Shown here: one piece after another, positions 34,636-42,504 of the stretch | Layout of the letters: each line of letters begins with the position of its first letter | How positions within the stretch are numbered: position 1 is the stretch's first letter | Assembly (NCBI RefSeq): GCF_004795055.1 | Contig: NZ_SSBJ01000018.1 | Coordinates: forward strand, 62,001 to 126,000 | Length of the DNA stretch: 64,000 nucleotides | Direction: 5' to 3' | Origin: Streptomyces sp. A1136 | GTDB lineage: Bacteria > Actinomycetota > Actinomycetes > Streptomycetales > Streptomycetaceae | Notes under the pieces: model-generated | Databases searched by the model: none | What the model was told of the DNA's origin: nothing | Seen by the model: the letters and a program-made list of their open reading frames with translations, nothing else | Program-made: the position numbers and the translations under genes

Positions 34636-34895
34636 GGGCTCGCCTTGCTCTCGGGTTCCGGGCCCTGGGGCCGGGAGGCGGTCGGGTGGGAGGAGCGGTG
34701 GGCGTGGTCGGGGCAGAGGTCGCGGCCGTCGCGCAGCCTGCGCCATCCGCGTGCGCGCAGCCAGGCGCGGAGGGCCCGGTGGTGGGGCATCGGGACCGGT
34801 GCGAACCATTCGCGGTCGCATTCGGCATCGCCGTCGCCGGCCCCGGTCTCGCCGGTGTAGTCGCACCGGATGGTCGGGATGCTTCCGGCGGTCAC
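34632..34895 (-). CDS. Small Cys/His protein of the helicase operon
   Basis: 87 residues from a GTG at 34895, coupled at both ends by four-base overlaps (GTGA and ATGA). CDYTGE, CDREW and a later LCPDHAH suggest a small zinc site around a central helix (HHRALRAWLRARGWRRLRDG). I know similar small proteins from Streptomyces plasmids but no function. Coupling to the helicase suggests a helper subunit. Confidence 0.55.
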   Translation of the reverse strand: MTAGSIPTIRCDYTGETGAGDGDAECDREWFAPVPMPHHRALRAWLRARGWRRLRDGRDLCPDHAHRSSHPTASRPQGPEPESKASP

Positions 34896-35239
34896 GGCCG
34901 CGTATTCCTGGCGGCCCAGAGCGCGTACTCCTGGCGGATGTAGCCGCGGGGGTCGGCCGCCCAGGCGGGGTCGTCGGCGGCGAGGGGGCCGGCCGTCGTG
35001 GCGTTCGCGGTGTCGAAGGCGATGAGCTTGTCGACGCTCCGCTGGAGTGCGGTCTGCACCTTGCTGTCTGCGGGATCGGCGCCCCGGGCCTGCCGGTCGG
35101 TTAGGGCCGCGTGGCGCAGCAGCCAGTCCCGGTCGCTGATCCGGCCCGCACGTCGCAGGCGCAGGAGCTCCTCGGTCTCCTCCTGGACATGGGGGGCGTT
35201 GATGTAGGCGGTGTCGGCGGAGGGCGGGAAGTCGGTCAT
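34892..35239 (-). CDS. Helical protein, first gene of the helicase operon
   Basis: 115 residues with a good SD (GGAGC, seven bases before the ATG). Helical throughout (QEETEELLRLRRAGRISDRD; SKVQTALQRSVDKLIAFDTA), no Cys or membrane segment; ends in a Trp/Tyr-rich tail (GYIRQEYALWAARN). No family recognised. Its promoter probably includes the ATGCAT boxes at 35450-35488, about 200 bases upstream. Confidence 0.55.
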   Translation of the reverse strand: MTDFPPSADTAYINAPHVQEETEELLRLRRAGRISDRDWLLRHAALTDRQARGADPADSKVQTALQRSVDKLIAFDTANATTAGPLAADDPAWAADPRGYIRQEYALWAARNTRP

Positions 35240-35449
35240 TTACTGCTCCGTTCGTCGCGGCTCGCGGGCGCGGTGGGTCAGGTGCGGGTGTTCCGGGAGA
35301 GCCGGACGACGTCGCAGGTGCAGGGGAGGATGCCGACCCACACGGCGAGCGGTCCAAGCACGCCTGGTACGAGGATGCGGAGTTGGACCTCCGGTCAGGT
35401 CATACGCCGACCCCGTGGTCTGTGAGGTGCCGTTGCCCCGCCACACGAG

Positions 35450-35488
35450 TATGCATCCTCCTTGAATGCATTTCAAGTGAATGCATTT
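35450..35488 (-). promoter_or_regulatory. Promoter with three ATGCAT boxes, helicase operon
   Basis: ATGCAT begins at 35451, 35466 and 35481, exactly 15 bp apart. Reading toward the helicase operon (minus strand) it contains TTGAAA, 17 bases, CATACT: a good -35/-10 pair. The element at 55403-55441 has the same promoter and the same 15-bp spacing. Otherwise 35240-35707 holds no supported gene. Confidence 0.65.
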
Positions 35489-35707
35489 GGATGGGTTGGG
35501 GTGGTGGCCCCCCTTGGTGCGTGCCATACCCAGCACGAACACGCCACCGCGGTACAGTCCTCGCGGCTGGACGCGCACCGCCCACCGCCACAGACCTGGT
35601 GACCACGCCGCCGGTCGGTGAACGGCCAAGGTCTTCCGAGGCCCGCGATCCGACCTGGCGTTCTCAAGTCGGCGTTCAGCGTGGGAAGGCCGGCGCCGGG
35701 AGAAACG

Positions 35708-36205
35708 ATGCCCAAGCACCAGAGCACAGCCGCACGGCGCGCCCGCGCAACCCAGAAGGCCACAGGCGTGAAGTACACGCAACTGCTGCGCGCGCAGTCT
35801 GCGGGTCCCATCGCTCGGCGGACCGTTCGGCCCGAGGAATCCGAGAGGTACGCCGAGTGCCTCGCTGCGCTCCGGCGATCGGATCTCCCCGAACTGGCAC
35901 GAGCCTGCCTCTACGAGCTGCTCGTCACCTCGCAATGCCGCCACGAGGACCTGTACGTCGAGGTGGACGACTGGGCCATCGCAGACGCGGCTGGCATGGA
36001 TGTCTACGCCGTGGACGTCGCACTCATGCTCCTGGAGGAACTTGGCTGGATCCGCAAGGTCGAGGGCGAGCTGCACCGGCTGGCTCTTCCGCAGGAGCAC
36101 CTGGACTTCTGGGACGGGGAGCTGGCGACGTTCCAGCCGGCGGTCGCCGACCCGCAGAAATACGCCCAGAAGTTGTTCCAGCTGAAAAACGATCCGGCCG
36201 GCTAA
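35708..36205 (+). CDS. Helical protein with winged-helix-like segment, unrecognised
   Basis: 165 residues from the ATG at 35708 (SD GGGAGAAACG). A basic N-terminus (KHQSTAARRARATQKAT) precedes an acidic body: ELARACLYELLVTSQCRHED, WAIADAAGMDVYAVDVALMLLEELGW, then IRKVEGELHRLAL, which reads like a winged helix (helix, turn, recognition helix, strand). The C-terminus is helical. Its family is unknown to me. Divergent from the helicase operon; a strong terminator follows. Confidence 0.5.
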   Translation: MPKHQSTAARRARATQKATGVKYTQLLRAQSAGPIARRTVRPEESERYAECLAALRRSDLPELARACLYELLVTSQCRHEDLYVEVDDWAIADAAGMDVYAVDVALMLLEELGWIRKVEGELHRLALPQEHLDFWDGELATFQPAVADPQKYAQKLFQLKNDPAG

Positions 36206-36209
36206 AGGC

Positions 36210-36241
36210 CTCGCCCCCGGAGCAGACGCTCCGGGGGCGAG
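36210..36241. terminator. Bidirectional terminator between convergent genes
   Basis: Perfect 14-bp stem (36210-36223 with 36228-36241) and AGAC loop between the stop at 36205 and the convergent stop at 36250. Confidence 0.8.
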
Positions 36242-36249
36242 AAGCCCGT

Positions 36250-37056
36250 CTAGTCCTGCGGCTTCCAGCCACGGATTTCCAGCCCGACGATCGGTGTACC
36301 AGGCTCGATCTTGTCCGTGTCGACGAGCCACTTCTGCACGGCGGCCGCGACGTCGCCACCGGCCGCGTCGACGAGGGCCTTGAACTCGGCGCCGTCGAAA
36401 CCCTCCTCACCAGATCCCGGGCCGCCGCGGTTGTCGGCGTAGGCGCGCTCCTCGGTTCCGTCGCGCCGTTGGACCACGTAGCGGCGGACACCGGGGGAGT
36501 CGGCCCGGCGGCCAGCGTCGTGCTTGAAGGCGCCCTTGCGGGCGCGGACGGTGAAGGCGATCTTCCCGCCGTTGGCGGCGGCGTCGTCCACCACCGGCCG
36601 CAGCCGGCTCGCGCCGGAGGCGATGTGCTGCTTGCCTGCCTTGGCCAGGGACGAGGACCAGGCCTTGACCGGCTTGCCGTCGGGACCAATGACCGGCTTG
36701 CCCTTGGTGTCCTTGACCGTTCGCTCGGCCCGCACCCGGGTCTTGCCGCGTACCCGGGCCTTGTAGCCCTCCCTGTTGAGCCGCGGTTGAACGTGTCCGG
36801 CGGCCAAAGCTTTCAGGCTCGCGATGTCCCGCGGGCCGCCGGCTTGCACCTCCTGGACCACGGCCCGCAGGGCCTCGACCATCGAAGCGCCCTTGTTCTT
36901 TGTGAAGAACTGGCTGACGAGCGACGGGTTGCGGCCAAGGATCTCGCCGACCTGCTTCCGGCTGAACCCGGCCCGCTCCAGCTCCGACGTGAGCCGGGCG
37001 GCCTCGTTGCGCTGCGCGCCCCGGCCGCCTGCCGGCCTCCTCCTGCGCGGCGTCAC
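36250..37056 (-). CDS. HTH protein, candidate telomere terminal protein
   Basis: 268 residues from a GTG at 37056 (GTGA overlap). N-terminal helix-turn-helix (about 25-45, SRKQVGEILGRNPSLVSQFF), a basic middle rich in Lys/Arg (VQPRLNREGYKARVRGKTRV), a beta-rich part (KIAFTVRARKGAFKH; RYVVQRRDG) and a helix-plus-strand end (FKALVDAAGGDVAAAVQKWL, then GTPIVGLEIRGW). HTH, basic beta region and helix-strand end is also the order in the Streptomyces terminal protein Tpg as I remember it, and the SCP1 terminal protein Tpc has a similar length (about 259 residues, from memory). It is coupled to a polymerase-like gene. A plain DNA-binding regulator is the alternative. Confidence 0.5.
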   Translation of the reverse strand: MTPRRRRPAGGRGAQRNEAARLTSELERAGFSRKQVGEILGRNPSLVSQFFTKNKGASMVEALRAVVQEVQAGGPRDIASLKALAAGHVQPRLNREGYKARVRGKTRVRAERTVKDTKGKPVIGPDGKPVKAWSSSLAKAGKQHIASGASRLRPVVDDAAANGGKIAFTVRARKGAFKHDAGRRADSPGVRRYVVQRRDGTEERAYADNRGGPGSGEEGFDGAEFKALVDAAGGDVAAAVQKWLVDTDKIEPGTPIVGLEIRGWKPQD

Positions 37057-37304
37057 GCGGCCGCCTCCTCGGCCTCGGCGGCACACTCGTGGTCGGCGTA
37101 CGCCGGGCTGTCGTCCTCGAACTGGTCGTCGCCCTCGTCGCTGCAGCCGTGGCAGCGCCACTCCGCGCTCCACACCACCGCTCCCTCCCGGCCGCAGTCG
37201 TGCCCGGAGTCGACGGTCGTCTCGTCCTCCCACATGGCCTCTCCCGAGGCTCCACAGGCCGGGTGCTCCCACTGCCCGCCCCAGACCACGTCGGCGCTGC
37301 TCAC
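37053..37304 (-). CDS. Small acidic Cys-rich protein of the telomere-like module
   Basis: 83 residues, coupled by ATGA to the polymerase-like gene before it and by GTGA to the HTH gene after it. Cys at CGASGE, DCGRE, CHGCS and HEC with nearby His could bind one or two metal ions. Very acidic (pI clearly low). I do not recognise it; strict coupling between the two larger genes suggests a structural helper in the same complex. Confidence 0.5.
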   Translation of the reverse strand: MSSADVVWGGQWEHPACGASGEAMWEDETTVDSGHDCGREGAVVWSAEWRCHGCSDEGDDQFEDDSPAYADHECAAEAEEAAA

Positions 37305-39523
37305 ATGCCCTCCGATTCGTAGGCCTGACGGCCCAGCCCTTGCAGGTAGTAGAACTCCTCGTCGGTGCGCGGGGTGGTCTGCTCCCAGGGCATGCGGCCC
37401 TTGAGCAGGTAGTCGCCCGGCTCACCGCCGTACGGCCAATCCGCCGCGACCGAGGCCGAGGTGTAGATGGCGTCGGTGCGGAACGCCAGGATGCTCCCGG
37501 GTGGGAGGTGCAGCGCACCGGCCTTCAACGGCTTCCCGGTCGCGGGGTCCTTCGAGCTGGTGCTCACCGACAGCAGCGCGGCCCGGGCCGCCGACCACAC
37601 CCCGGCCGCCCACTCCGGGTGGGCGTACTGGTCCCGCGCGAACCCCTGGTTGCGCTCCCAGGTTACGTGCGTGTCCGTGATGCCCGTCAGCCGAGCACCG
37701 TCCGGCAGGTCGGGTACCGCGCCGCCGACGCCCAGCTCCAGGGAGCCGGTCGTGATCCGGGGGCGCTGTGCGAACGTACCGATCCCGTACAGCAGGATGC
37801 TGCGCACCGCACGGGAGGCCAGGCGGCATGCCTGCCTCTGCTGCTCGTCGCCGTGGATCTCGGCGGTCGCGCGCAGAGCCTGCCAGGCCTCGCGCAGCTT
37901 GGTGCTCCAGCTCTTGAGCGGGTCGCCGGACTCCCACAGCAGGCCGTCGAGAATCTCGATCCGCCACGGCGCGACCGGGTTGCGCAGCGCCAGGTTGACC
38001 TCGGCGCCGCCCGCCCAGGTGGTGAAGGTCCGGCCGCCCTCGTACGGGTAGTGCCAGGCCCGCTCCCCGGGCGCCGGGGCCGGGAGCAGGCCGACGTGGG
38101 TCCAGTCCTTCGGGACCGTGACCCGCACCTGCCAGTGCGACGGCGCGAACAGGGCGTTGCTCTGCTCCTTCTCGCTCATGGCCGCGAAGCGGGCGGCAGT
38201 GATCCGCTGCGGCACGCCGACACCGGACGCCCAGGTGTGCTTGGCGTACGCGAAGGTGCGGTCGACCTCGTACCAGCCGGGCACCCGCTCCGGCACACGC
38301 GGCGGCGTGATCAGCTCAGTACGGCCCTGGCCGGCGGTGGCGTGGAGCAGGCCACGGATCTCCTGGGACATCACGGGAAAGCCGTCCGCCCACTTCGCGC
38401 CGGCCTTCGTCGGAATGGTCCGCGACCACAGGTCCCGACCGGTCTGCGACGGCGAGCCCATGAGGACCACGTCCTCGAAGTGCGGCCGCAGTGCCTTCCA
38501 CAACTCGACGAACGCCGCGCGGACGGTCGCCGGGTCGGCGCCCTCGGGGTCGAACCACTCACCCACGCTGCGGATCTCGGTGTGCTGGTCACCGTGCTGC
38601 CAGCGGCCCACCGGGTTGCGGGGGTGGACCAGGTGGCCGGCCTGCCGGTCCTTGCCGCGCGAGGACTCCACCGTCCAGCCCTCCGGGAGCGGGCCGTTCA
38701 GCCAGGCGGCGACGGCGTCCTTCAGGAACTCGTGCCGCTCGGCGCCCTGGTGCCACGGGTCGCCCGCGGTGACGTAGATCCGCTCGATGGAGTCAGTGCT
38801 GGGGACGGCGTAGACGGCGGTCAGGATCTCCGACACCGTCGCCTGGCCGAGGTCGAGGCGGACCGTGCCGCCCTGCCACACCAGCACGCCAGTGCCGGTG
38901 TCGAGAAAGGCCATCTGCCGCACTGCCTGCCGGAAGTTCGGCCGCTTCGACGCGAGGCCGGGCTCTGCGTGGAACCACCGGTCGCCCTCGGCGCCTTCGG
39001 GAATCGAGGGAAGGACGCGCTCGGCCTCTCCAACCCCTGCAGCAGCGGGAGCCGGAGCGGCCTCGGCCTGCTCGGGTTCGGCGAGCACCTCTGGCACGGA
39101 GATGCCGACGGCGGGCGCGGGGCCGAGACGAGCGACGGTTCCGGACGGCTCGATGGTCTGGGGCTCGTCCGGCCTCGGCGCCGCGGTCGTTTCCTTGATC
39201 GGCTCTGCGGGCGCCTGAGCGGCCAGCTGATCACCGGCGACGGTTTCGGTTGCGGGAGGCTCTCCGGACGCCCCAGGGGCGCCCTGAGGGGCCAGAGAGG
39301 GCACCAGGGCCACGATGTCGATCACACCGAGGCCGGCGGCCGTCGCGATCCGGTCCGAGGTGGCCTTCGCGTACCCGCCGAGCTCGCGGATCTTCTCGGC
39401 CCGGCGGTCGCGTAGCTTGCCGACCTTGGCTTGGAGCTGGGACAGCTCGCGCTCCAGGGGCTTGAGTTCGTCGCGTACGGCCCGCAGCTCGCTGAGGCCG
39501 GTCGAGTATTCCTTGTTGTCCAT
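37301..39523 (-). CDS. Family-B DNA polymerase-like protein, candidate telomere-associated protein
   Basis: 740 residues from the ATG at 39523 (SD GAGGAGG). A coiled coil (about 15-55, LRAVRDELKPLERELSQLQA) and an Ala/Pro/Glu linker precede a large domain with motifs in family-B polymerase order: motif A-like VDRTFAY (420-426), motif B-like RAVRSILLYG (571-580), and motif C-like FRTDAIYTS (681-689), close to the usual YxDTDS, with an HPEWAAGVWSAARAAL helix before it. An exonuclease I-like AFLDTGTG lies at about 205. SCP1 encodes a telomere-associated protein Tac beside Tpc; whether this is a homologue must be tested. Part of the DnaB-to-HTH operon. Confidence 0.55.
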   Translation of the reverse strand: MDNKEYSTGLSELRAVRDELKPLERELSQLQAKVGKLRDRRAEKIRELGGYAKATSDRIATAAGLGVIDIVALVPSLAPQGAPGASGEPPATETVAGDQLAAQAPAEPIKETTAAPRPDEPQTIEPSGTVARLGPAPAVGISVPEVLAEPEQAEAAPAPAAAGVGEAERVLPSIPEGAEGDRWFHAEPGLASKRPNFRQAVRQMAFLDTGTGVLVWQGGTVRLDLGQATVSEILTAVYAVPSTDSIERIYVTAGDPWHQGAERHEFLKDAVAAWLNGPLPEGWTVESSRGKDRQAGHLVHPRNPVGRWQHGDQHTEIRSVGEWFDPEGADPATVRAAFVELWKALRPHFEDVVLMGSPSQTGRDLWSRTIPTKAGAKWADGFPVMSQEIRGLLHATAGQGRTELITPPRVPERVPGWYEVDRTFAYAKHTWASGVGVPQRITAARFAAMSEKEQSNALFAPSHWQVRVTVPKDWTHVGLLPAPAPGERAWHYPYEGGRTFTTWAGGAEVNLALRNPVAPWRIEILDGLLWESGDPLKSWSTKLREAWQALRATAEIHGDEQQRQACRLASRAVRSILLYGIGTFAQRPRITTGSLELGVGGAVPDLPDGARLTGITDTHVTWERNQGFARDQYAHPEWAAGVWSAARAALLSVSTSSKDPATGKPLKAGALHLPPGSILAFRTDAIYTSASVAADWPYGGEPGDYLLKGRMPWEQTTPRTDEEFYYLQGLGRQAYESEGM

Positions 39524-39533
39524 CTGGACCTCC

Positions 39534-40895
39534 TCAGGTGCTGGCCATGTCAACGAAGCGCGAATAGTGGCCCTGGAACGCGGTCGTGATGGTGGCGGTT
39601 GGGCCGTTGCGGTGTTTGGCAACGATGAGGTCGGCTTCGCCCGCGCGTGGCGATTCCTTCTCGTAGGCGTCCTCGCGGTGCAGCAGGATCACCATGTCCG
39701 CGTCCTGTTCGATGGCACCGGACTCCCGCAAGTCGGAGACGACCGGCTTCTTGTCCGTACGGTTCTCGGGGCCTCGGTTGAGCTGGGAGAGGGCGATGAT
39801 GGGAATCCCCAGTTCCTTGCCGAGCAGTTTGAGGCCCCGGGAGATGTCGGCGACTTCCTGCTGCCGACTTTCCGGTCGCCGCCCGGCGCCGGACTGCATC
39901 AACTGCAGGTAGTCGATGACCCCGAGTTTCAGCCCGTGGCGCTCGTGGAGCTTTCGGGCCTTGGCTGTGATGGTGACCAGGTTCAGCCCGGCTGAGTCGT
40001 CGATCCACATCGGAGCGTCCATCAGCTCCGCTGTCGTCCGGTCGACCTTGGCCCGCAGCTCGTCCGGCAGGATCGCGTGGTTAATGTGGTGCAGCGGAAC
40101 CCGAGCCTGGGCCGAGATCACGCGCCGGGTGATCTCCCGGCGGCCCATCTCCAGGGAAAAGAACACTGCAGGCTGTCTGTCCCGCAAGGAGCAGGCCCGC
40201 ACGAAGTCCATGGCCAACGTCGACTTGCCCATCGCCGGGCGGCCCGCAACGACGATGAGCTGTCCAGGCTGAAAGCCACCCGTGAGGGAATCGAGGTCAG
40301 CGAACCCGGTGCTGACTCCGCTGAGCTTGCCGGCGTTGGCGGCCCGCTCCTCGTAGTCGTCGTGAAAGTCCTCCAGCGCCGGGCCTAGCAGGCCCAGGCT
40401 GTCGTCTTCATCTTCGTCGATTGCGGCGAGCAGAGCCTGCTGCTGCGCGGCTACTAGCTCACTGGCCGTGCCTTCGCCGCGCAGTGCTGTGTTCAATGTG
40501 GTGCGGGTGGCGATGATGACCTGCCGCACCGACCACGTCTCGCGGACGATCTCTGCATAGAACCTGACGGAGCCGACTCCGAACATGAAGCCGGTCAGGG
40601 TGAAGAGGTAGGCACTGCCTCCGACCCGGGCGCTCTCGCCCCGCTGCGTGAGCAGGGCAGAGAGCGTGATTGGGTCGGCAGTCTCGCCTCGAAGGTACAT
40701 CCCGACCGTGGCCTCGAAGATCGTCGCATGCGCCGGCTTGTAGAAGTGTTCCGGCTTCAGGACTTCGACGGCCTCGGCAATGGCCTCCTTGGACATCAGC
40801 ATCGCGCCGAGGACCGCCATCTCGGCGTTGAGGTCGTGCGGCGGGGCGGCGCCATCGAGGCCGCCCCGCTGCTCGGGGAGTTCGAGTTCCTTCAC
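39534..40895 (-). CDS. dnaB: Replicative DNA helicase, DnaB family
   Basis: 453 residues from a GTG at 40895 (GTGA overlap with the winged-helix gene). N-terminal helical domain (LNAEMAVLGAMLMSKEAI), then the RecA-like domain: STGFADLDSLTGGFQPGQL, Walker A GRPAMGKST at 218-226, VFFSLEM, VIDYLQLM, the ALSQLNR motif and SDLRESGAIEQDAD. All DnaB motifs are intact. A plasmid-encoded replicative helicase allows replication independent of the host DnaB; the gene before it may be its loader or initiator. The polymerase-like gene starts 11 bases later. Confidence 0.93.
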   Translation of the reverse strand: MKELELPEQRGGLDGAAPPHDLNAEMAVLGAMLMSKEAIAEAVEVLKPEHFYKPAHATIFEATVGMYLRGETADPITLSALLTQRGESARVGGSAYLFTLTGFMFGVGSVRFYAEIVRETWSVRQVIIATRTTLNTALRGEGTASELVAAQQQALLAAIDEDEDDSLGLLGPALEDFHDDYEERAANAGKLSGVSTGFADLDSLTGGFQPGQLIVVAGRPAMGKSTLAMDFVRACSLRDRQPAVFFSLEMGRREITRRVISAQARVPLHHINHAILPDELRAKVDRTTAELMDAPMWIDDSAGLNLVTITAKARKLHERHGLKLGVIDYLQLMQSGAGRRPESRQQEVADISRGLKLLGKELGIPIIALSQLNRGPENRTDKKPVVSDLRESGAIEQDADMVILLHREDAYEKESPRAGEADLIVAKHRNGPTATITTAFQGHYSRFVDMAST

Positions 40896-41929
40896 TGGGC
40901 TACTCCGGCGAGGGCGATCGGGCTGCAAGTCCAGCAGTCCACGTATTCGTACTGGTCGTTGAAGCGCTTGCGGTCGTGCTGGCCGCAGTCGCCGCACCAC
41001 TCGGCAGCAGCGGCGCTCTGCTCGGTCGGAGCGGTGGAGCGATCGGCGTGCTTGTGCAGGTCGGTCCATCCGCGCGGAGCCATCTCCCGCACCCGGTCGC
41101 ACAGCCACCAGGCGGGGAAGCCGTCAGCCAGCAGGTCGGCGGCCGCGGAGCGGATCGTACCGAGGGCCTTGCTGGTGATCGGCCGGCGGAGCACCTTCCG
41201 GTAGGCGGCGACGACCTGGTCTGCCTCGTCGTCCGCCGTCCGCTGAGCGGGAACCGCCCCGCGGTTTTCCGGCGCAGCCGAGGTCTCTCTCTCCGTCACG
41301 GCAGCACCACCCTCAACGGGTGCCGCAACAAGCGCACCCCCCTCTTGAGAGAGAGATTCTTTAAGAGAAGAAGGAACCGCCGCACTGGTGCGGCCACCCT
41401 GGCCGCGTCCATGCGGCCCCCCTGGCCGCACCAGTGCGGCCACCCCCTCGTCAGGGGTAGCCGCATCCATGCGGCCACCCTCCTTAGGGCTGCTGGCCTG
41501 CTGCTTCGCCCTTCGGGCAGCCTTCGCCTCCCGCTCGGCCTGCCGCTTCTGGGCCCGGGCGGCGGCGCGCTCGTCCCACCGCTCGTGGTCGAGCAGCCGG
41601 TACAGGCTGGGGATGTTCACCCGCGGGTTGTTGGGGTCCGGGCGCCGCTCGACCTCAAGCAGCCCCTTGTCCTCCAGGCGCTTCGTCGACCGGTCCACGG
41701 TGTCGACCGACCGCCCGATGCACCGGGCGAGCACCTTGCGGGTGGGGATGTCGTCGGCGTCCGGGGCGTCGTCGGTCTCGCGGGTGCCCTGGTCGGCGAA
41801 GGAGGCGATGGCCGCGTAGAGCGCCTTGTCGACAGGCTCGACACTGCCGTCGCGTGCGAGCAGGGCGTCGAACTTGATCCAGTCGATGGCGGCCGCGCTG
41901 ACGACCCGGGGGATCAGATCGTGGCGCAT
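40892..41929 (-). CDS. Winged-helix replication protein, possible DnaB loader or initiator
   Basis: 345 residues from the ATG at 41929 (SD GGGAGGAG); the frame opens earlier (GTG 42004) but without a usable SD. N-terminal winged helix (about 25-110: DKALYAAIASFADQ, RKVLARCIGRSVDTVDRSTK, LEDKGLLEVERRP), a charged Ala/Arg helix, a low-complexity Gly/Arg/Ala segment encoded by repeated GCGGCCACC-like DNA, and a C-terminal domain with a helical part (FPAWWLCDRVREMAPRGW) and a zinc site (CGDCGQ, CWTC). Coupled to dnaB. Similar proteins are found next to plasmid dnaB genes. Confidence 0.6.
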   Translation of the reverse strand: MRHDLIPRVVSAAAIDWIKFDALLARDGSVEPVDKALYAAIASFADQGTRETDDAPDADDIPTRKVLARCIGRSVDTVDRSTKRLEDKGLLEVERRPDPNNPRVNIPSLYRLLDHERWDERAAARAQKRQAEREAKAARRAKQQASSPKEGGRMDAATPDEGVAALVRPGGPHGRGQGGRTSAAVPSSLKESLSQEGGALVAAPVEGGAAVTERETSAAPENRGAVPAQRTADDEADQVVAAYRKVLRRPITSKALGTIRSAAADLLADGFPAWWLCDRVREMAPRGWTDLHKHADRSTAPTEQSAAAAEWCGDCGQHDRKRFNDQYEYVDCWTCSPIALAGVAQ

Positions 41930-41997
41930 ACCGCTCCTCCCGGGATGAGGGCGGTGGGACGGATCGCTCCGGATCCGGGGTGCACAGGTACGTGCAC
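41914..41997 (-). CDS. Possible 27-residue leader peptide before the winged-helix gene
   Basis: GTG at 41997, six bases after AGGAGG, opens a frame VHVPVHPGSGAIRPTALIPG ending in CATI; its stop lies 13 bases inside the start of the 345-residue gene. It occupies the same place, after the same hairpin, as the true start of the gene at 24914. It could couple translation to the downstream ATG. The peptide itself has no recognisable feature. Confidence 0.4.
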   Translation of the reverse strand: MHVPVHPGSGAIRPTALIPGGAVCATI

Positions 41998-42026
41998 GGC
42001 ACACCTCCTAGTGGATGTTGTGCCGT
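41996..42026 (-). promoter_or_regulatory. RNA hairpin with the Shine-Dalgarno in its loop, second copy
   Basis: ACGGCACA pairs with TGTGCCGT around a 15-base loop with AGGAGG. It is the same size as the element at 24913-24943 and has one compensated base pair. The distance to GGCTTGCCC box 1 is 16 bases in both. Confidence 0.6.
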
Positions 42027-42042
42027 GAACTCTCCACATGTG

Positions 42043-42096
42043 GGCTTGCCCGAAGGCTTGCCCGCTGCTCGGAAGGCCCAGGTCACGGGCTTGCCC
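42043..42096. promoter_or_regulatory. Operator array c: three GGCTTGCCC boxes
   Basis: Boxes at 42043, 42055 and 42088, with spacings 12 and 33, identical to arrays a and b. A further box lies at 42127 and an inverted pair at 42287-42310. Upstream of the winged-helix/dnaB/polymerase-like operon. Confidence 0.7.
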
Positions 42097-42286
42097 ATTC
42101 CCGCGCCGCGTGGGCAGGCCGGCACCGGGCAAGCCAGAGCGCGCCGCAGCGGGCGCGGGCGGGCTGGGAGGCCGGTGGGTTGGGCGGGGTGCAGCCGCCG
42201 CGGCGGCCTTGTTCAGGTGTGACACATACGGTCCCTTGTTTCAGGGAGCCGTGGATCAGCTGATCAACTGTGTGACTCAGGCCACT

Positions 42287-42310
42287 GGGCAAGCCTGTCT
42301 GGGCTTGCCC
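42287..42310 (+). promoter_or_regulatory. Inverted GGGCAAGCC/GGGCTTGCCC pair
   Basis: The operator 9-mer appears here as an inverted pair with a TGTCT spacer, just upstream of a TATGCT -10-like box (42324-42329). This would place the presumed repressor over the promoter of the candidate RNA at about 42336. Confidence 0.45.
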
Positions 42311-42335
42311 GGGAGTCGTTGTCTATGCTGTTGGG

Positions 42336-42469
42336 TAGGTGACCGATGGGCCTGATGGTCCAGGCACCCAGCGCGGTCACCGCGCTGAACCACGACTCCG
42401 GATGCTTGCCGGCTGGGGAGTCGCTTGACGGCCGTCCTGTGCAACCAGGGCGGCCGTCCTCTTTTTTTC
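42336..42469 (+). ncRNA. Candidate structured small RNA
   Basis: No coding potential. After TATGCT there follow a 7-bp hairpin (AGCGCGG/CCGCGCT), a second with arms CGACTCC/GGAGTCG, and a terminal 13-bp hairpin with one G-U pair ending in a run of seven T. It converges on the GntR gene. A -35 box is weak, so transcription is inferred. Confidence 0.35.
42427..42469 (+). terminator. Rho-independent terminator
   Basis: Stem 42427-42439 with 42446-42458, loop TGCAAC, followed by CTCTTTTTTT. Acts on plus-strand transcripts. Confidence 0.75.
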
Positions 42470-42504
42470 TACGGTGAACGGCTCATCTTGGCTCTCCTTA
42501 GGGT

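Noticed and set aside
37301..39523. Tap homologue because of the 740-residue length
   Set aside because: Length match alone means little; Tap has an N-terminal HTH, whereas this protein has a coiled coil and polymerase-like motifs.
42004..42006. Upstream GTG start for the winged-helix replication gene
   Set aside because: Lies inside the hairpin loop directly against the SD; the ATG at 41929 has a proper SD and spacing.
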